Assembly (NCBI GenBank): GCA_017880905.1
Contig: JADGRO010000012.1
Span: 35,170 to 99,169 of the forward strand
Reading direction: 5' to 3'
Length of the DNA stretch: 64,000 bases
Source: Methylotenera sp.
GTDB lineage: Bacteria; Pseudomonadota; Gammaproteobacteria; Burkholderiales; Methylophilaceae
Shown here: in pieces, positions 20,107 through 29,962 of the stretch
How the letters are laid out: the number at the start of each line of letters is the position of its first letter
How positions within the stretch are numbered: position 1 is the stretch's first letter
Notes under the pieces: model-generated
What the model was told of the DNA's origin: nothing
Databases searched by the model: none
What the model saw: the letters and a program-made list of their open reading frames with translations, nothing else
Position numbers and translations under genes: made by a program

Positions 20107-21360
20107 ATGGCATCCATACTTACACTTATTTTTATTGTTTTATTAATTGCAACCACACTCACACGGCTTTGGTTGGGCGCGCGCCATATCGGCTATGTAC
20201 AAGCACATCGCGGGCAAGTTCCAGTCGCTTTTTCTGAGAATATTTCGCTGGAAGCACACCAAAAAGCCGCCGATTATTCTGCCGCAAAAACCAAACTTGC
20301 ATTAGCGGAAGTCGTCGTACAAGTTTTGCTGCTATTGGCCTTCACGCTAGGCGGCGGTTTACAATGGATAGACAATATTTGGCAAAATATACTGCCAAAC
20401 CACGAAATATTTCGCGGCGCATTGGTAATTTGTAGCGCCCTGCTAGCTAGCGCCTTGATTGATTTGCCTTTTGAGTATTACAAAACATTTACTATCGACG
20501 AAAAATTTGGCTTTAACAAAATGACGCCACACATGTTTTTTACTGACTTAATCAAACACAGCTTAGTCGGTTTGGCGCTAGGTGCACCGATTCTGTTTGC
20601 TGCACTGTGGCTTATGCAAGACGCTGGGGCTTATTGGTGGTTTTATTTATGGGTGATTTGGAGCTTGTTTAACATCGTCATGCTGGCGGTTTATCCTACT
20701 TTTATCGCACCTTTATTCAACAAATTTACACCACTTGCTGATGAAAACCTGAAATCGCGGATTGAAGCGCTTTTAACTAAATGCGGATTTAAATCACAGG
20801 GCTTGTATGTGATGGATGGCTCCGCACGTAGCAGCCACGGCAACGCCTATTTTACTGGCTTTGGCAGTAGTAAACGTGTGGTGTTTTTTGATACTTTGCT
20901 CAGCCAATTAAACGGTGAGGAAATTGAAGCTGTACTCGCGCATGAACTAGGTCACTTCAAACATCATCATGTGATTAAACGTATCGCGCTGATGTTTTTT
21001 GTGAGCTTTTTAGGGTTGGCTTTGCTAGGCTGGCTGATGAATCAGACTTGGTTTTACAATGGATTAGGTGTAACCGCGCCTAGCAATCACATGGCTTTGA
21101 TTTTATTTTTGCTGGTGTCACCGGTGTTTTTATTTTTGTTGCGCCCGATTATGGCAGGTTATTCACGCAAAAACGAGTTTGAAGCCGATGACTACGCTGC
21201 TAAGCATGCCGATCCAAAACACTTGGTGGAAGCACTAGTGAAGCTTTACCGCGATAATGCTTCTACGCTCACACCAGACCCGCTGCACTCGGCATTTTAC
21301 GATTCGCACCCGCCCGCCAGCATTCGCATTTCTAAATTAGCAGCGTATACTGCAAATTAA
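20107..21360 (+). CDS. M48 family metalloprotease (Ste24/CAAX protease-like)
   Basis: Integral-membrane zinc protease of 417 residues. The HExxH motif is in LAHELGHFKHHH and the third zinc ligand is the Glu of KNEFEADDYAAKHAD. Several membrane segments flank the catalytic domain, as in eukaryotic Ste24p, and FTIDEKFGFNKMT is the family's N-terminal signature. Bacteria lack classical CAAX proteins, so the natural substrates are unknown; membrane protein quality control is the usual suggestion. The stop codon abuts the ATG of the cytochrome gene. Confidence 0.92.
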   Translation: MASILTLIFIVLLIATTLTRLWLGARHIGYVQAHRGQVPVAFSENISLEAHQKAADYSAAKTKLALAEVVVQVLLLLAFTLGGGLQWIDNIWQNILPNHEIFRGALVICSALLASALIDLPFEYYKTFTIDEKFGFNKMTPHMFFTDLIKHSLVGLALGAPILFAALWLMQDAGAYWWFYLWVIWSLFNIVMLAVYPTFIAPLFNKFTPLADENLKSRIEALLTKCGFKSQGLYVMDGSARSSHGNAYFTGFGSSKRVVFFDTLLSQLNGEEIEAVLAHELGHFKHHHVIKRIALMFFVSFLGLALLGWLMNQTWFYNGLGVTAPSNHMALILFLLVSPVFLFLLRPIMAGYSRKNEFEADDYAAKHADPKHLVEALVKLYRDNASTLTPDPLHSAFYDSHPPASIRISKLAAYTAN

Positions 21361-21669
21361 ATGAGAATTGTATTTATATTATTTTGTTTGTTGAGCTTGA
21401 ATGCTAGCGCCAACGAGCTATTCGCCAAGGCAGACGTAGCTGCTGGCAAGGCATTACACGAAAAAAATTGCATCAGTTGCCATGCCTCAAGCTTTGGCGG
21501 CAATGGTTCGGGCATTTACATGCGCGAATACGCCAAAGTTAAAACCAGCAAAGGATTAGTGACGCAAGTACGTGCCTGCAATACCAATATTGGCTTAAAA
21601 TGGTTTGAAGATGAAGAGCTCAACGTGGCGGCATACCTCAACCAAGCGTATTATAAATTTGAAAAATAA
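21361..21669 (+). CDS. Small periplasmic c-type cytochrome
   Basis: A 102-residue secreted haem protein. The signal peptide covers about residues 1-17 (FILFCLLSLNASA). The haem motif CISCH is at residues 37-41, with Met54 as a possible distal ligand. It begins directly after the M48 gene stop and its own stop abuts the rsgA start, so the three genes are tightly coupled. Single-domain cytochromes of this size shuttle electrons in the periplasm; the partner is unknown. Confidence 0.88.
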   Translation: MRIVFILFCLLSLNASANELFAKADVAAGKALHEKNCISCHASSFGGNGSGIYMREYAKVKTSKGLVTQVRACNTNIGLKWFEDEELNVAAYLNQAYYKFEK

Positions 21670-22539
21670 ATGATGCAGAGCGGCTTGGTTGTTGCCGCCT
21701 ATGGCAGGCGTTACGAAGTTGAGCTGCCCAATAAATCACGCATTAGTTGCGTCACACGTAGTAAAAAAACCGATTTAGCCTGTGGTGATATCGTCACCAT
21801 CAAACTCACCGACACCTCAGAAGGCGTTGTAGAATCAAGTGAGCCGCGTAAATCATTGCTCTATCGTAATAGCGCATTCAAAAGTAAAATTCTCGCTGCA
21901 AATGTCACGCAAATAGTCATTGTATTGGCGACACAACCCAGCTTTTATGAGGCTTTGCTCAATCGCTGCTTGGTGTCCGCAGAAGCCGCACAAATCAAGC
22001 CACTGATTGTGCTAAATAAATGCGATTTGGCCGATGCAGATGCTGCTAAAAATAAACTAAAGTTATACCAAGATTTAGGTTACCAAGTTCTGCATTTATC
22101 TGCAAAGCAAGATATTTCTGCACTTCGACCCTATTTGGTTAATCATCAAAGTGTGTTAGTCGGCCAATCCGGCATGGGTAAATCGACTATCATCAATGCC
22201 TTGCTGCCAGGCCAGCAGGTCCGTACGCAAACCATGAGCGCTGCGCTAGATAGCGGAAAACACACCACTACTGCCGCACATTTGTATCACTTAGACGAAA
22301 CCAGCAGCTTGATCGATTCCCCCGGCTTGCAAGAGTTTGGTTTGCATCACCTGACGAATGAAGAGCTTGAGTTGGCTTTTAAAGAATTTAGGCCATACTT
22401 AGGCAAATGCCGTTTTAACAACTGCAAACATTTGCATGAGCCAGATTGCGCGGTGATTAATGCTGCAAATTATGGCAAAATATCTACTGTTAGATTAGGT
22501 TTTTATCAAAGCTTGGCACAAGAACAGATGATTAGCTAA
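21670..22539 (+). CDS. rsgA: Ribosome small subunit-dependent GTPase A
   Basis: Circularly permuted GTPase that helps 30S subunit maturation. The 289-residue protein has an N-terminal OB fold, G4 (NKCDLAD) ahead of G1 (GQSGMGKSTIINALLP) and G3 (DSPGLQEFG), the permuted order typical of RsgA, then the C-terminal zinc motif CRFNNCKHLHEPDCAV. It follows the cytochrome gene without a gap. Confidence 0.96.
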   Translation: MMQSGLVVAAYGRRYEVELPNKSRISCVTRSKKTDLACGDIVTIKLTDTSEGVVESSEPRKSLLYRNSAFKSKILAANVTQIVIVLATQPSFYEALLNRCLVSAEAAQIKPLIVLNKCDLADADAAKNKLKLYQDLGYQVLHLSAKQDISALRPYLVNHQSVLVGQSGMGKSTIINALLPGQQVRTQTMSAALDSGKHTTTAAHLYHLDETSSLIDSPGLQEFGLHHLTNEELELAFKEFRPYLGKCRFNNCKHLHEPDCAVINAANYGKISTVRLGFYQSLAQEQMIS

Positions 22540-22648
22540 AATATTACAAAAACTACTTATACTAATGGTTTTGTGGGGTATCATTCTCCAACACTAGAGT
22601 AGAGCGCGTCCAATAATTTTACAAATTATTTTTAAGATTTTTTAATTC

Positions 22649-24268
22649 ATGGATGATATAAAAAAAGAAAAAATAGAAGCTGAAAGGCTTACTCCTGGCA
22701 TGTATATTACCGAGCTAGATAGGCCGTGGAATGGCACGCCCTTTATGTTGCAAGGTTTTTTGCTAGAAAACCAAGAAGACATTGATACCATCGTATCGCT
22801 ATGTAAATTCGTTTATGTAGATCGCACTAAGTCCACAGGCAGCCAGTTTGTAGCGCCAGCCAAATTAAATGTCGCGGTTAAACGCGAAGGCGCAGTTGTT
22901 CGCGTAAGAGATCCCGGCATAATATATTCTGATACTAAAGCTAGTAAGAAAACTAGTAATCAAGCTAGTACTTCTGAAAAACCTAAGTTTACTGAAAAAA
23001 CTTCATTCATTGATATTTTACGTGATTTAAAAAGTTATCAAGCACCACAAAATATCGAACGCAATAGCAAAGATGGCACCATGTACAACGTCAAGTATGG
23101 TGCAGATAGCGCAGTGCAAGAAACCCTCCCCTACCAATCTGAAACAAGCGTTCACCATCAACCAATGGTCAAACAGCTCGCAGAGGATGTTGGTGGGTTT
23201 ATTGGTGGTTTATTTAGGCGCAACAAACTTAAATCAAATGTTGATGCTATTTCTGAGGACAAAAAATCTAAAAGTGAAAATGAAGGCGAGCATTATGTAG
23301 TCACAATTTATGAGGAAGAGCCGCCTGTTGAAAAAGAAATTGCGGCAATTTACCCCGTTTACGAACAATCCCAAATAGCTACGCGAGAAATATTTGATTC
23401 TGTTGCCAATGCGCATGATTTAGATTTGACGGCTGTAAGTGAAATTTTAGATAGTATGGTAGAAAGTATTGGTCGTGCACCCGATGCCCTGCTATGGCTG
23501 GCCAAACTAAAGCAAACAGACGACTATGCCTACAACCACGCTTTAAATGTTTCCATTACCCTAATGGCCTTTGGTAATTTTTTAGCCCTTTCTAAAAAGC
23601 TGATTAAAGAAATAGGCCTAGCTGGCCTATTACAAGATATTGGTAAAGTAAAACTATCTTCAGACATTTTGCTTAAGGAAGGCAAACTAACACGCGAAGA
23701 ATACGAATACGCTAAAAAACATGTGATTGAAAGCCTAAAAATCTTAGAAACCACACCAAGTATCCCTAACACCGTTATTTTTTTGGTGGCTCAACACCAT
23801 GAAAGAGTCGATGGTAGTGGATACCCTTACCAATTGCGTGGCAACCAGATTGGTCTACCCTCGCAAATAGCTGGTTTAATTGATACTTATTGTGCACTCA
23901 CCAGCCATAAAGCTTATGCCAAAGGTGTTTTTCATCAACAGGCACTTGATGAAATTCACAGCTTAAGTGGCAAACAATTTAGTAGTGAGCTCATAGATCA
24001 GCTAGTGCAATTTATGGGCATGTATCCTGTTAGCTCACTTGTAGAACTAAACACTGGCGAAGTAGGCGTGGTGATTCAACAAAATCAGGTAAGAAGACTA
24101 TTACCCCGTCTATTGTTATTGCTTGATCCAGATAAGGTGCGCTATACGTCGCCTGTTATATTAAACTTGCTTAATAGCCCGCCTACGCCAGCAGGCGAAA
24201 CCTATAAAATTATAAATAGCTTAGCGCCAGATAGTTATGGCCTTAACCCAAATGATTTTTACGTATAG
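22649..24268 (+). CDS. DUF3391/HD-GYP domain protein, HD histidine replaced by Gln
   Basis: Predicted cytoplasmic c-di-GMP phosphodiesterase-like protein of 539 residues. The N-terminus (about 1-120) matches DUF3391 (LTPGMYITELDRPWNGTPF). A low-complexity linker follows, then the HD-GYP domain (about 260-450) with YNHALNVSITLM, KHVIESLKILE, AQHHERVDGSGYPYQLRG and DTYCALTSHKAY. The GYP signature and most metal ligands are intact, but the canonical HD pair reads Gln329-Asp330 in LLQDIGKVKLS. This may alter metal binding; related proteins with a substituted first residue exist, so activity cannot be excluded. An EAL-protein gene follows after 14 bases. Confidence 0.88.
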   Translation: MDDIKKEKIEAERLTPGMYITELDRPWNGTPFMLQGFLLENQEDIDTIVSLCKFVYVDRTKSTGSQFVAPAKLNVAVKREGAVVRVRDPGIIYSDTKASKKTSNQASTSEKPKFTEKTSFIDILRDLKSYQAPQNIERNSKDGTMYNVKYGADSAVQETLPYQSETSVHHQPMVKQLAEDVGGFIGGLFRRNKLKSNVDAISEDKKSKSENEGEHYVVTIYEEEPPVEKEIAAIYPVYEQSQIATREIFDSVANAHDLDLTAVSEILDSMVESIGRAPDALLWLAKLKQTDDYAYNHALNVSITLMAFGNFLALSKKLIKEIGLAGLLQDIGKVKLSSDILLKEGKLTREEYEYAKKHVIESLKILETTPSIPNTVIFLVAQHHERVDGSGYPYQLRGNQIGLPSQIAGLIDTYCALTSHKAYAKGVFHQQALDEIHSLSGKQFSSELIDQLVQFMGMYPVSSLVELNTGEVGVVIQQNQVRRLLPRLLLLLDPDKVRYTSPVILNLLNSPPTPAGETYKIINSLAPDSYGLNPNDFYV

Positions 24269-24282
24269 ATAGTTTTAAATAT

Positions 24283-26016
24283 ATGAATAAAGATGGATCA
24301 TCCACGATAGAACTTGAGCACGAGGGAACAAAGGAAGTTGAGATAGCTTATTCTGAACAAGCTATCTTAAAAAAACTACTCTCATATCAACTTAAACCGC
24401 AAACCGTATATTCAAACTTAAAAATCAACCTAAATGCCTTAGCACAAGCAGAAGTATCTGAACATGAAACAGGCAACACTTTTTTATTGCCGCTATGCTC
24501 CGAACTAAAAAATTGGCAGCCTAGCCAAAATTTAAAAACCTTCACAAACGATATTAATCATCTTGTTTTTTTATGGCTTAATGCAATTCAAGAAGACGCA
24601 GGCACGCAAAGCATATTTAACCTTCTTAAATGTTTTGAATTATCAACATTTGGCATTTCAAACTCATCCAAACTGCATTGTTTTCTGTTTGATTTGGTAG
24701 CAGAAACTGTCCAACAATACCAACAATTACAACTTAATTATGTGCAAAACTTTAATGCCAATACGCAGCTACCCAATTCAAGCCAAATTTCAACTGCCTT
24801 GGAAAAAGCTATTAGAAATGCAGATGACAAGCAATTAATTGGCCTGTTTTCTATGCAATTTCAATTATCAAAAAATAACCCCATCTTTTCACACACAATT
24901 TCGATGGGCTTAAGTAAAAAAATCACTGCGATATTGCATCAGAATATTTCACTTGAACATCAACTATATTATGGCGACAACCTGCAATTTGATATTCTAT
25001 TACCTAATTTAGCGAGTGATATTCAAACAAATTTACTTGCCGCCAAATTACAACGAGCCTTCGAGCAGATGATATTTGTAGGCAATCAATCGGTCTTAGT
25101 GACCCCTTTTATTGGCTGTGCACTGCAAAAAAAATCTGCCGGAAAAGCACACGACTTGTATGATCACGCTAGGCTGGCGTTAGAAAGCGCAGTCTTCAAA
25201 CAACAACATGTGGTTGTATATTCTGAAATATTAAAAGAACTGCTTTCGGTACAGAATAATTTAGAGAATAAAGTAATAGAGGCTTTTGCAAGTGACAGCT
25301 TAACTTTGTTCTTTCAACCGCTCGTCAACCTAAAAGATTTAACTTGCGCAGGTGCGGAGCTATTACTTCGTTGGTCAGAAAAAGCTGACTATAGTGTTTA
25401 TCCCAACTTAACCGTTGAAATTTTAAACAAAGTAGGTAAAGGTAAACTATTTACACGCTGGCTAATCAATTCCGCCTGCCGCTACTCAGCCGAGCTTATG
25501 TATGAGCACCAATTAGACGTATATCTCACCATTAATTTGCGCGCAGAGGATTTGTACGATACTGAATTGCCGCACTTATTATTGCAGGCACTCGCCTTAT
25601 GGAAAGTAAGCCCGAAAAATATTGTTTTAGAAATCACTGAAAATGGCATACTTGAGCACAATGAAACCACTGACTCTATTATTAATGAATTGGCTCAAAG
25701 TGGCTTTAAACTTGCCTTGGACGATTTTGGTACTGGTTTTTCATCACTTTCAAGATTACGCAATATGCCGATAGATTTAATTAAAATTGATCAATCATTT
25801 GTACGCGATATCACACATTCAAAAGATGATTTCGAAATTGTAAAATCTATCGCGGCGTTAGCGCACAGTTTAGGTAAAGAAGTGTTAGCTGAGGGTGTGG
25901 AAAATAAAGACTGTCTGGCATTGATTAAAAAAATGAAAATTCACAAATGCCAAGGTTATTTTTTCGCCAAACCCATGCCTTTTGACAAGTTTGTAAAATG
26001 GGCAAAACAGCACTAA
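24283..26016 (+). CDS. EAL-domain c-di-GMP phosphodiesterase with degenerate GGDEF
   Basis: Predicted cytoplasmic protein of 577 residues that linearises c-di-GMP to pGpG. The C-terminal EAL domain (about 325-575) keeps AELLLRW (Glu359), LTINLRAEDL, IVLEITENG, LALDDFGTGFSSLSRLR, IKIDQSFVRDI and AEGVENK, so the catalytic set looks complete. The middle region (about 170-310) has the outline of a GGDEF domain, but the signature reads YYGDNLQFDILLP, so cyclase activity is unlikely. No membrane segment is seen. It follows the HD-GYP gene closely, giving a predicted c-di-GMP-degrading pair. Confidence 0.88.
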   Translation: MNKDGSSTIELEHEGTKEVEIAYSEQAILKKLLSYQLKPQTVYSNLKINLNALAQAEVSEHETGNTFLLPLCSELKNWQPSQNLKTFTNDINHLVFLWLNAIQEDAGTQSIFNLLKCFELSTFGISNSSKLHCFLFDLVAETVQQYQQLQLNYVQNFNANTQLPNSSQISTALEKAIRNADDKQLIGLFSMQFQLSKNNPIFSHTISMGLSKKITAILHQNISLEHQLYYGDNLQFDILLPNLASDIQTNLLAAKLQRAFEQMIFVGNQSVLVTPFIGCALQKKSAGKAHDLYDHARLALESAVFKQQHVVVYSEILKELLSVQNNLENKVIEAFASDSLTLFFQPLVNLKDLTCAGAELLLRWSEKADYSVYPNLTVEILNKVGKGKLFTRWLINSACRYSAELMYEHQLDVYLTINLRAEDLYDTELPHLLLQALALWKVSPKNIVLEITENGILEHNETTDSIINELAQSGFKLALDDFGTGFSSLSRLRNMPIDLIKIDQSFVRDITHSKDDFEIVKSIAALAHSLGKEVLAEGVENKDCLALIKKMKIHKCQGYFFAKPMPFDKFVKWAKQH

Positions 26017-26035
26017 GCGCCTGTTATAATAGTGT

Positions 26036-26476
26036 ATGCAAATTACCACTCGCTTAGAGTTTGATGCTGGGCATCGCATCCCCAATCACAAAAGCCAATG
26101 CCGCAACCTGCATGGTCATCGCTACGCGCTAGAAATCACGCTCATCGGCGATATTATTAGCCAAAAAGGGGCTTCAGAAAATGGTATGGTGATGGATTTT
26201 TCTGATGTCAAAAAAATTGCGCGCGAAAGTGTTGTCGATGTTTGGGATCATGCGTTTCTAGTATTTAAAGATGATAAATCTGTGTTGGATTTTTTAAACT
26301 CGCTTCCGAATCATAAAACAGTGATATTTCCTAGTGTGCCGACTGCAGAAAATATGGCGGCTGAGGCTTTTAAAATCCTCAAAAACCAATATAAAGATAG
26401 CTATGGAAATCACCTGAAGTTGGAACGCGTCAGAATCTACGAAACACCCAACAGCTGGGCGGATGCTTTAGCTTGA
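26036..26476 (+). CDS. queD: 6-pyruvoyl-tetrahydropterin synthase family (QueD-like)
   Basis: Probably forms 6-carboxy-5,6,7,8-tetrahydropterin in the queuosine/7-deazaguanine pathway. The 146-residue protein shows the zinc ligands His13 (FDAGHRI), His26 and His28 (NLHGH) and the catalytic Cys22 just before them. VMDFSDVK, VWDHAFL, PTAENMA and the C-terminal RVRIYETPNSWA are typical of the family. The stop lies inside the convergent rfbD, a 9-base overlap. A folate or biopterin role is a less likely alternative. Confidence 0.88.
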   Translation: MQITTRLEFDAGHRIPNHKSQCRNLHGHRYALEITLIGDIISQKGASENGMVMDFSDVKKIARESVVDVWDHAFLVFKDDKSVLDFLNSLPNHKTVIFPSVPTAENMAAEAFKILKNQYKDSYGNHLKLERVRIYETPNSWADALA

Positions 26477-27376
26477 TAACGTTAGAGTTTGCATTACCTG
26501 TTGTAAACCCAACTGCCAGCTTGGTAATTCCACGTTAAACGTATTCTTAAGTTTCGTATTATCTAACCTGGAATTTGCTGGGCGCGCTGCTGGCGTGGGA
26601 TAATCAACCGTTGTAATAGCCGTTATATTCCCCACTTTCGTTTTTAGTACTGGCCAATTACGTTCATTGGCTAAGCGATTATATACACTCACAATTTCAC
26701 AACTAAAACTATGCCAAGAAGTACTTCCAGCATTGGTAAAATGGTAAACACCAGTTTGATTATCCTGCTGCAGCTGCCAAGCATTCACCAATTGCACTAC
26801 GCCGTCAGCAATACTCTTATTACTAGTTGGCGCCCCAAATTGGTCAGCCACAACACGTAAACTATCGCGCTCAGCTGCCAAGCGTAGTATGGTTTTTAGA
26901 AAATTTTTGCCATATGCGCCATAAATCCAACTGGTGCGTAAAATTAAATGCGGCAAACCAACCGCGCGAATCGCCTCTTCTCCCGCCAATTTACTCTTAC
27001 CATACAGACTGACAGGATTAACCTCATCGTCCTCAACATATGGCGTCTTTTTTGCCCCATCATACACATAATCCGTCGAAAAATGGATAAGGCCAGCATT
27101 AAGTCTAGCAGCCTCCTCAGCCAATATCTGCACAGCAGTAGCGTTAATGGCGAAAGCAAGCTCTGGCTCAGATTCAGCTTTATCTACTGCCGTATATGCG
27201 GCCGGATTGATGATTAAATTCGGCTTAACTTCGCGAATGATACGTCGAATATCATGCACTTTGCTTAAATCAAGCTGCTCGCGCGACAAAGGAATGACTT
27301 CATGCTGTAAAAGCTTAGTTTTTAAAGCATGCCCAACCTGTCCGCTCACGCCTGTCAGAAGAATTTTTTTATGCAT
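26468..27376 (-). CDS. rfbD: dTDP-4-dehydrorhamnose reductase
   Basis: Last step of dTDP-L-rhamnose synthesis, reducing dTDP-4-keto-L-rhamnose with NAD(P)H. The 302-residue SDR-type protein has GVSGQVGHAL for nucleotide binding, STDYVYDGAKKTPYVEDD and the catalytic YGKSKLAGE. It is the last gene of the leftward rfbB-rfbA-rfbC-rfbD cluster and its stop follows rfbC without a gap. The product feeds LPS or exopolysaccharide. Confidence 0.95.
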   Translation of the reverse strand: MHKKILLTGVSGQVGHALKTKLLQHEVIPLSREQLDLSKVHDIRRIIREVKPNLIINPAAYTAVDKAESEPELAFAINATAVQILAEEAARLNAGLIHFSTDYVYDGAKKTPYVEDDEVNPVSLYGKSKLAGEEAIRAVGLPHLILRTSWIYGAYGKNFLKTILRLAAERDSLRVVADQFGAPTSNKSIADGVVQLVNAWQLQQDNQTGVYHFTNAGSTSWHSFSCEIVSVYNRLANERNWPVLKTKVGNITAITTVDYPTPAARPANSRLDNTKLKNTFNVELPSWQLGLQQVMQTLTLSS

Positions 27377-27922
27377 TTATGCAAATTTGCTTGCTGCTTG
27401 CAAACTCAAACCTTGGCTATCTTTAGCTGATAATATCGGCGTACCTTGCAAAGGCCATTCTATGCCAATTGTAGGGTCATCCCATTTTAAGCAACACTCG
27501 AATTGTGGTGCATAAAAATCGGTAGTTTTATACAAAAATTCGGCAAAATCAGACAACACCAAAAAACCATGCGCAAAACCAGCTGGAATCCACATTTGAC
27601 GCTTGTTTTCAGCAGATAGTCTCGTACCTTCCCATTGCCCAAAAGTCGCAGAAGATATGCGCAGATCCACCGCTACATCAAACACTTCTCCATGCGTAAC
27701 GCGCACCAGCTTGCCTTGTGCCTGCTCAATTTGGTAATGTAGCCCACGCAGTACATTTTTAGCGGATTTTGAATGATTATCTTGCACAAAATGAATGTCC
27801 AAATTTGCGGCTTCAAAAAAAGCTTTTTGATTAAAACTTTCAAAGAAAAAGCCTCTTTCATCGCCAAATACTGTTGGCTCAAAAATAATTACTTCTGGAA
27901 TTTTAGTTTTAACTACATTCAT
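27377..27922 (-). CDS. rfbC: dTDP-4-dehydrorhamnose 3,5-epimerase
   Basis: Epimerises dTDP-4-keto-6-deoxyglucose at C3 and C5. The 181-residue cupin has the N-terminal PTVFGDERGFFFESFNQ, the catalytic His region VLRGLHYQIEQAQGKLV, and WIPAGFAHGFLVLSD. Length and motifs match RmlC. It directly abuts rfbD. Confidence 0.96.
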   Translation of the reverse strand: MNVVKTKIPEVIIFEPTVFGDERGFFFESFNQKAFFEAANLDIHFVQDNHSKSAKNVLRGLHYQIEQAQGKLVRVTHGEVFDVAVDLRISSATFGQWEGTRLSAENKRQMWIPAGFAHGFLVLSDFAEFLYKTTDFYAPQFECCLKWDDPTIGIEWPLQGTPILSAKDSQGLSLQAASKFA

Positions 27923-27941
27923 TGAAATACCTTTGCATTCA

Positions 27942-28817
27942 TCAAAACACTGGCTCAGTCAGCACTTGCTTCAGATATTGTCCGTAACCATTTTTAGCGT
28001 ATTTATTAGCCATCACTTCAAGCTGCGCCGCATTGATAAAACCCTTGCGATAAGCAATTTCTTCTGGGCAGGCGATTTTTAAACCTTGACGCTTTTCAAT
28101 AGTTTCGATAAATGAACTAGCTTCCAGTAACGATTCATGTGTGCCAGTATCTAACCAAGCCATACCACGCCCCATCACCTCTACTTGCAAATCACCCCAG
28201 TCTAAATATTGGCGATTCACATCGGTAATTTCCAACTCACCACGCGCAGATGGTTTCATGTTTTTAGCAATTTCCACCACGCGATTATCGTAAAAATACA
28301 AGCCTGTGACCGCGTAGCGAGATTTTGGCGCTCTGGGCTTTTCCTCTAAACTCACCGCCTGGCCTTGCGCGTTAAATTCCACCACACCGTAGCGCTCGGG
28401 ATCATGCACCGGGTAGGCAAAAACAGTCGCGCCGCTGGTTCGTTGCGACGCTTTTTGTGCCATTTGCGCGAGCTCATGTCCGTAAAAAATATTGTCGCCT
28501 AATACTAGTGAGCACGAATCTTTGCCAATAAATTGCTCGCCAATAATAAACGCCTGCGCCAAGCCATCGGGAGAAGGTTGTACAGCGTAACTAATTTGCA
28601 TGCCCCATTGCGTGCCATCTCCTAATAGTTCATTAAAACGCGGCGTATCTTGTGGCGTAGAAATAATCAATACTTCGCGTATGCCCGCCAACATGAGCGC
28701 AGACAACGGATAATAAATCATCGGTTTGTCGTACACGGGCAGTAATTGTTTTGAAACCACCTGTGTGACGGGATACAACCGTGTACCTGAACCGCCAGCC
28801 AATACAATGCCTTTCAT
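27942..28817 (-). CDS. rfbA: Glucose-1-phosphate thymidylyltransferase
   Basis: Makes dTDP-glucose from dTTP and glucose-1-phosphate, the first step of rhamnose synthesis. From the ATG at 28817 it is 291 residues beginning [18 protein letters not shown], as in other RmlA proteins. Further motifs are [38 protein letters not shown] and [10 protein letters not shown]. An in-frame ATG at 28841 overlaps the rfbB stop (TAATG), but the AAAGGG before 28817 supports the shorter form. Its substrate is shared with glgC. Confidence 0.95.
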   Translation of the reverse strand: MKGIVLAGGSGTRLYPVTQVVSKQLLPVYDKPMIYYPLSALMLAGIREVLIISTPQDTPRFNELLGDGTQWGMQISYAVQPSPDGLAQAFIIGEQFIGKDSCSLVLGDNIFYGHELAQMAQKASQRTSGATVFAYPVHDPERYGVVEFNAQGQAVSLEEKPRAPKSRYAVTGLYFYDNRVVEIAKNMKPSARGELEITDVNRQYLDWGDLQVEVMGRGMAWLDTGTHESLLEASSFIETIEKRQGLKIACPEEIAYRKGFINAAQLEVMANKYAKNGYGQYLKQVLTEPVF

Positions 28818-28840
28818 ACTTGACCCTTTATTTGTTGTCA

Positions 28841-29923
28841 TTAGGCAAGCTCCTCGCCGCGTTCTTTATAATTGGTGTTCACCCAGTTTTTATATTCCCC
28901 GCTGGTCACATTATTCACCCAATCTTGATGCGTTAAATACCAAGCCACGGTCTTTTGTATCCCCGTTTCAAACGTTTCAGCTGGCTTCCAGCCTAACTCA
29001 CGCTCGATTTTCGTCGCATCTATTGCATAGCGTTGATCATGCCCTGGTCTATCTTGCACAAAAGTAATTTGCTCGCAGTAACTGCCTGATTTTTTTGGCT
29101 TTTGCTGGTCTAAAATATCACACAAAGTATGCACCACTTCTAAGTTGGTTTTTTCATTCCAACCACCAATATTATAGGTTTCTCCCACGCGCCCTGCTTC
29201 TAATACCCGCCGAATTGCAGTGCAATGGTCGCCCACATATAACCAATCACGCACATTGCTACCGTTGCCATAAATAGGCAGGGGCTTGCCATTCAAAGCA
29301 TTATGTATCACCAATGGGATGAGTTTTTCTGGGAAATGGTACGGGCCATAGTTATTCGAACAATTGGTTGTGAGCATTGGGATACCATAGGTGTGATGAT
29401 AGGCGCGCACCAAATGATCAGAAGCCGCTTTAGAGGCTGAATACGGACTGTTTGGCTCATAGGCATTAGTTTCTTTAAAAGCAGAATCTGTAGCACTTAA
29501 AGAACCATACACTTCATCAGTTGAAACATGCAAAAATCTAAAGTTGGCCTTATCTGCATCATTTAAGCTAGACCAATAGGTACGCGCCTCTTCAAGCAGG
29601 TTAAAAGTACCAACGATATTAGTTTGAATAAATTCGCCAGGCCCATGAATAGAGCGATCCACATGACTTTCGGCCGCAAAGTTGACCACCGCGCGTGGTT
29701 GGTACAGCTTTAAAAGGTCACCCACTAATTCACTGTGACCAATGTCGCCATGCACAAAAATATGTTCAGGATTTTGTTCAATATCAGCCAAATTGGCCAA
29801 GTTACCAGCGTAGGTGAGCTTATCCAAATTAATCACCTTGCCTAAACCCAGTTTCACCCAATCATTGACAAAGTTGCTACCAATAAAACCTGCGCCGCCA
29901 GTGACGATAATACAATCATTCAT
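28841..29923 (-). CDS. rfbB: dTDP-glucose 4,6-dehydratase
   Basis: NAD-dependent conversion of dTDP-glucose to dTDP-4-keto-6-deoxyglucose. The 360-residue extended SDR has [15 protein letters not shown] for NAD binding, STDEVYGSL with the active-site Thr-Asp-Glu, and the catalytic [20 protein letters not shown]. It heads the four-gene rhamnose cluster and overlaps the upstream-most ATG of rfbA by one base. Confidence 0.96.
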   Translation of the reverse strand: MNDCIIVTGGAGFIGSNFVNDWVKLGLGKVINLDKLTYAGNLANLADIEQNPEHIFVHGDIGHSELVGDLLKLYQPRAVVNFAAESHVDRSIHGPGEFIQTNIVGTFNLLEEARTYWSSLNDADKANFRFLHVSTDEVYGSLSATDSAFKETNAYEPNSPYSASKAASDHLVRAYHHTYGIPMLTTNCSNNYGPYHFPEKLIPLVIHNALNGKPLPIYGNGSNVRDWLYVGDHCTAIRRVLEAGRVGETYNIGGWNEKTNLEVVHTLCDILDQQKPKKSGSYCEQITFVQDRPGHDQRYAIDATKIERELGWKPAETFETGIQKTVAWYLTHQDWVNNVTSGEYKNWVNTNYKERGEELA

Positions 29924-29962
29924 TTTTAAACCTTATTTATAATTTACGCAGAGCCTATTTAT

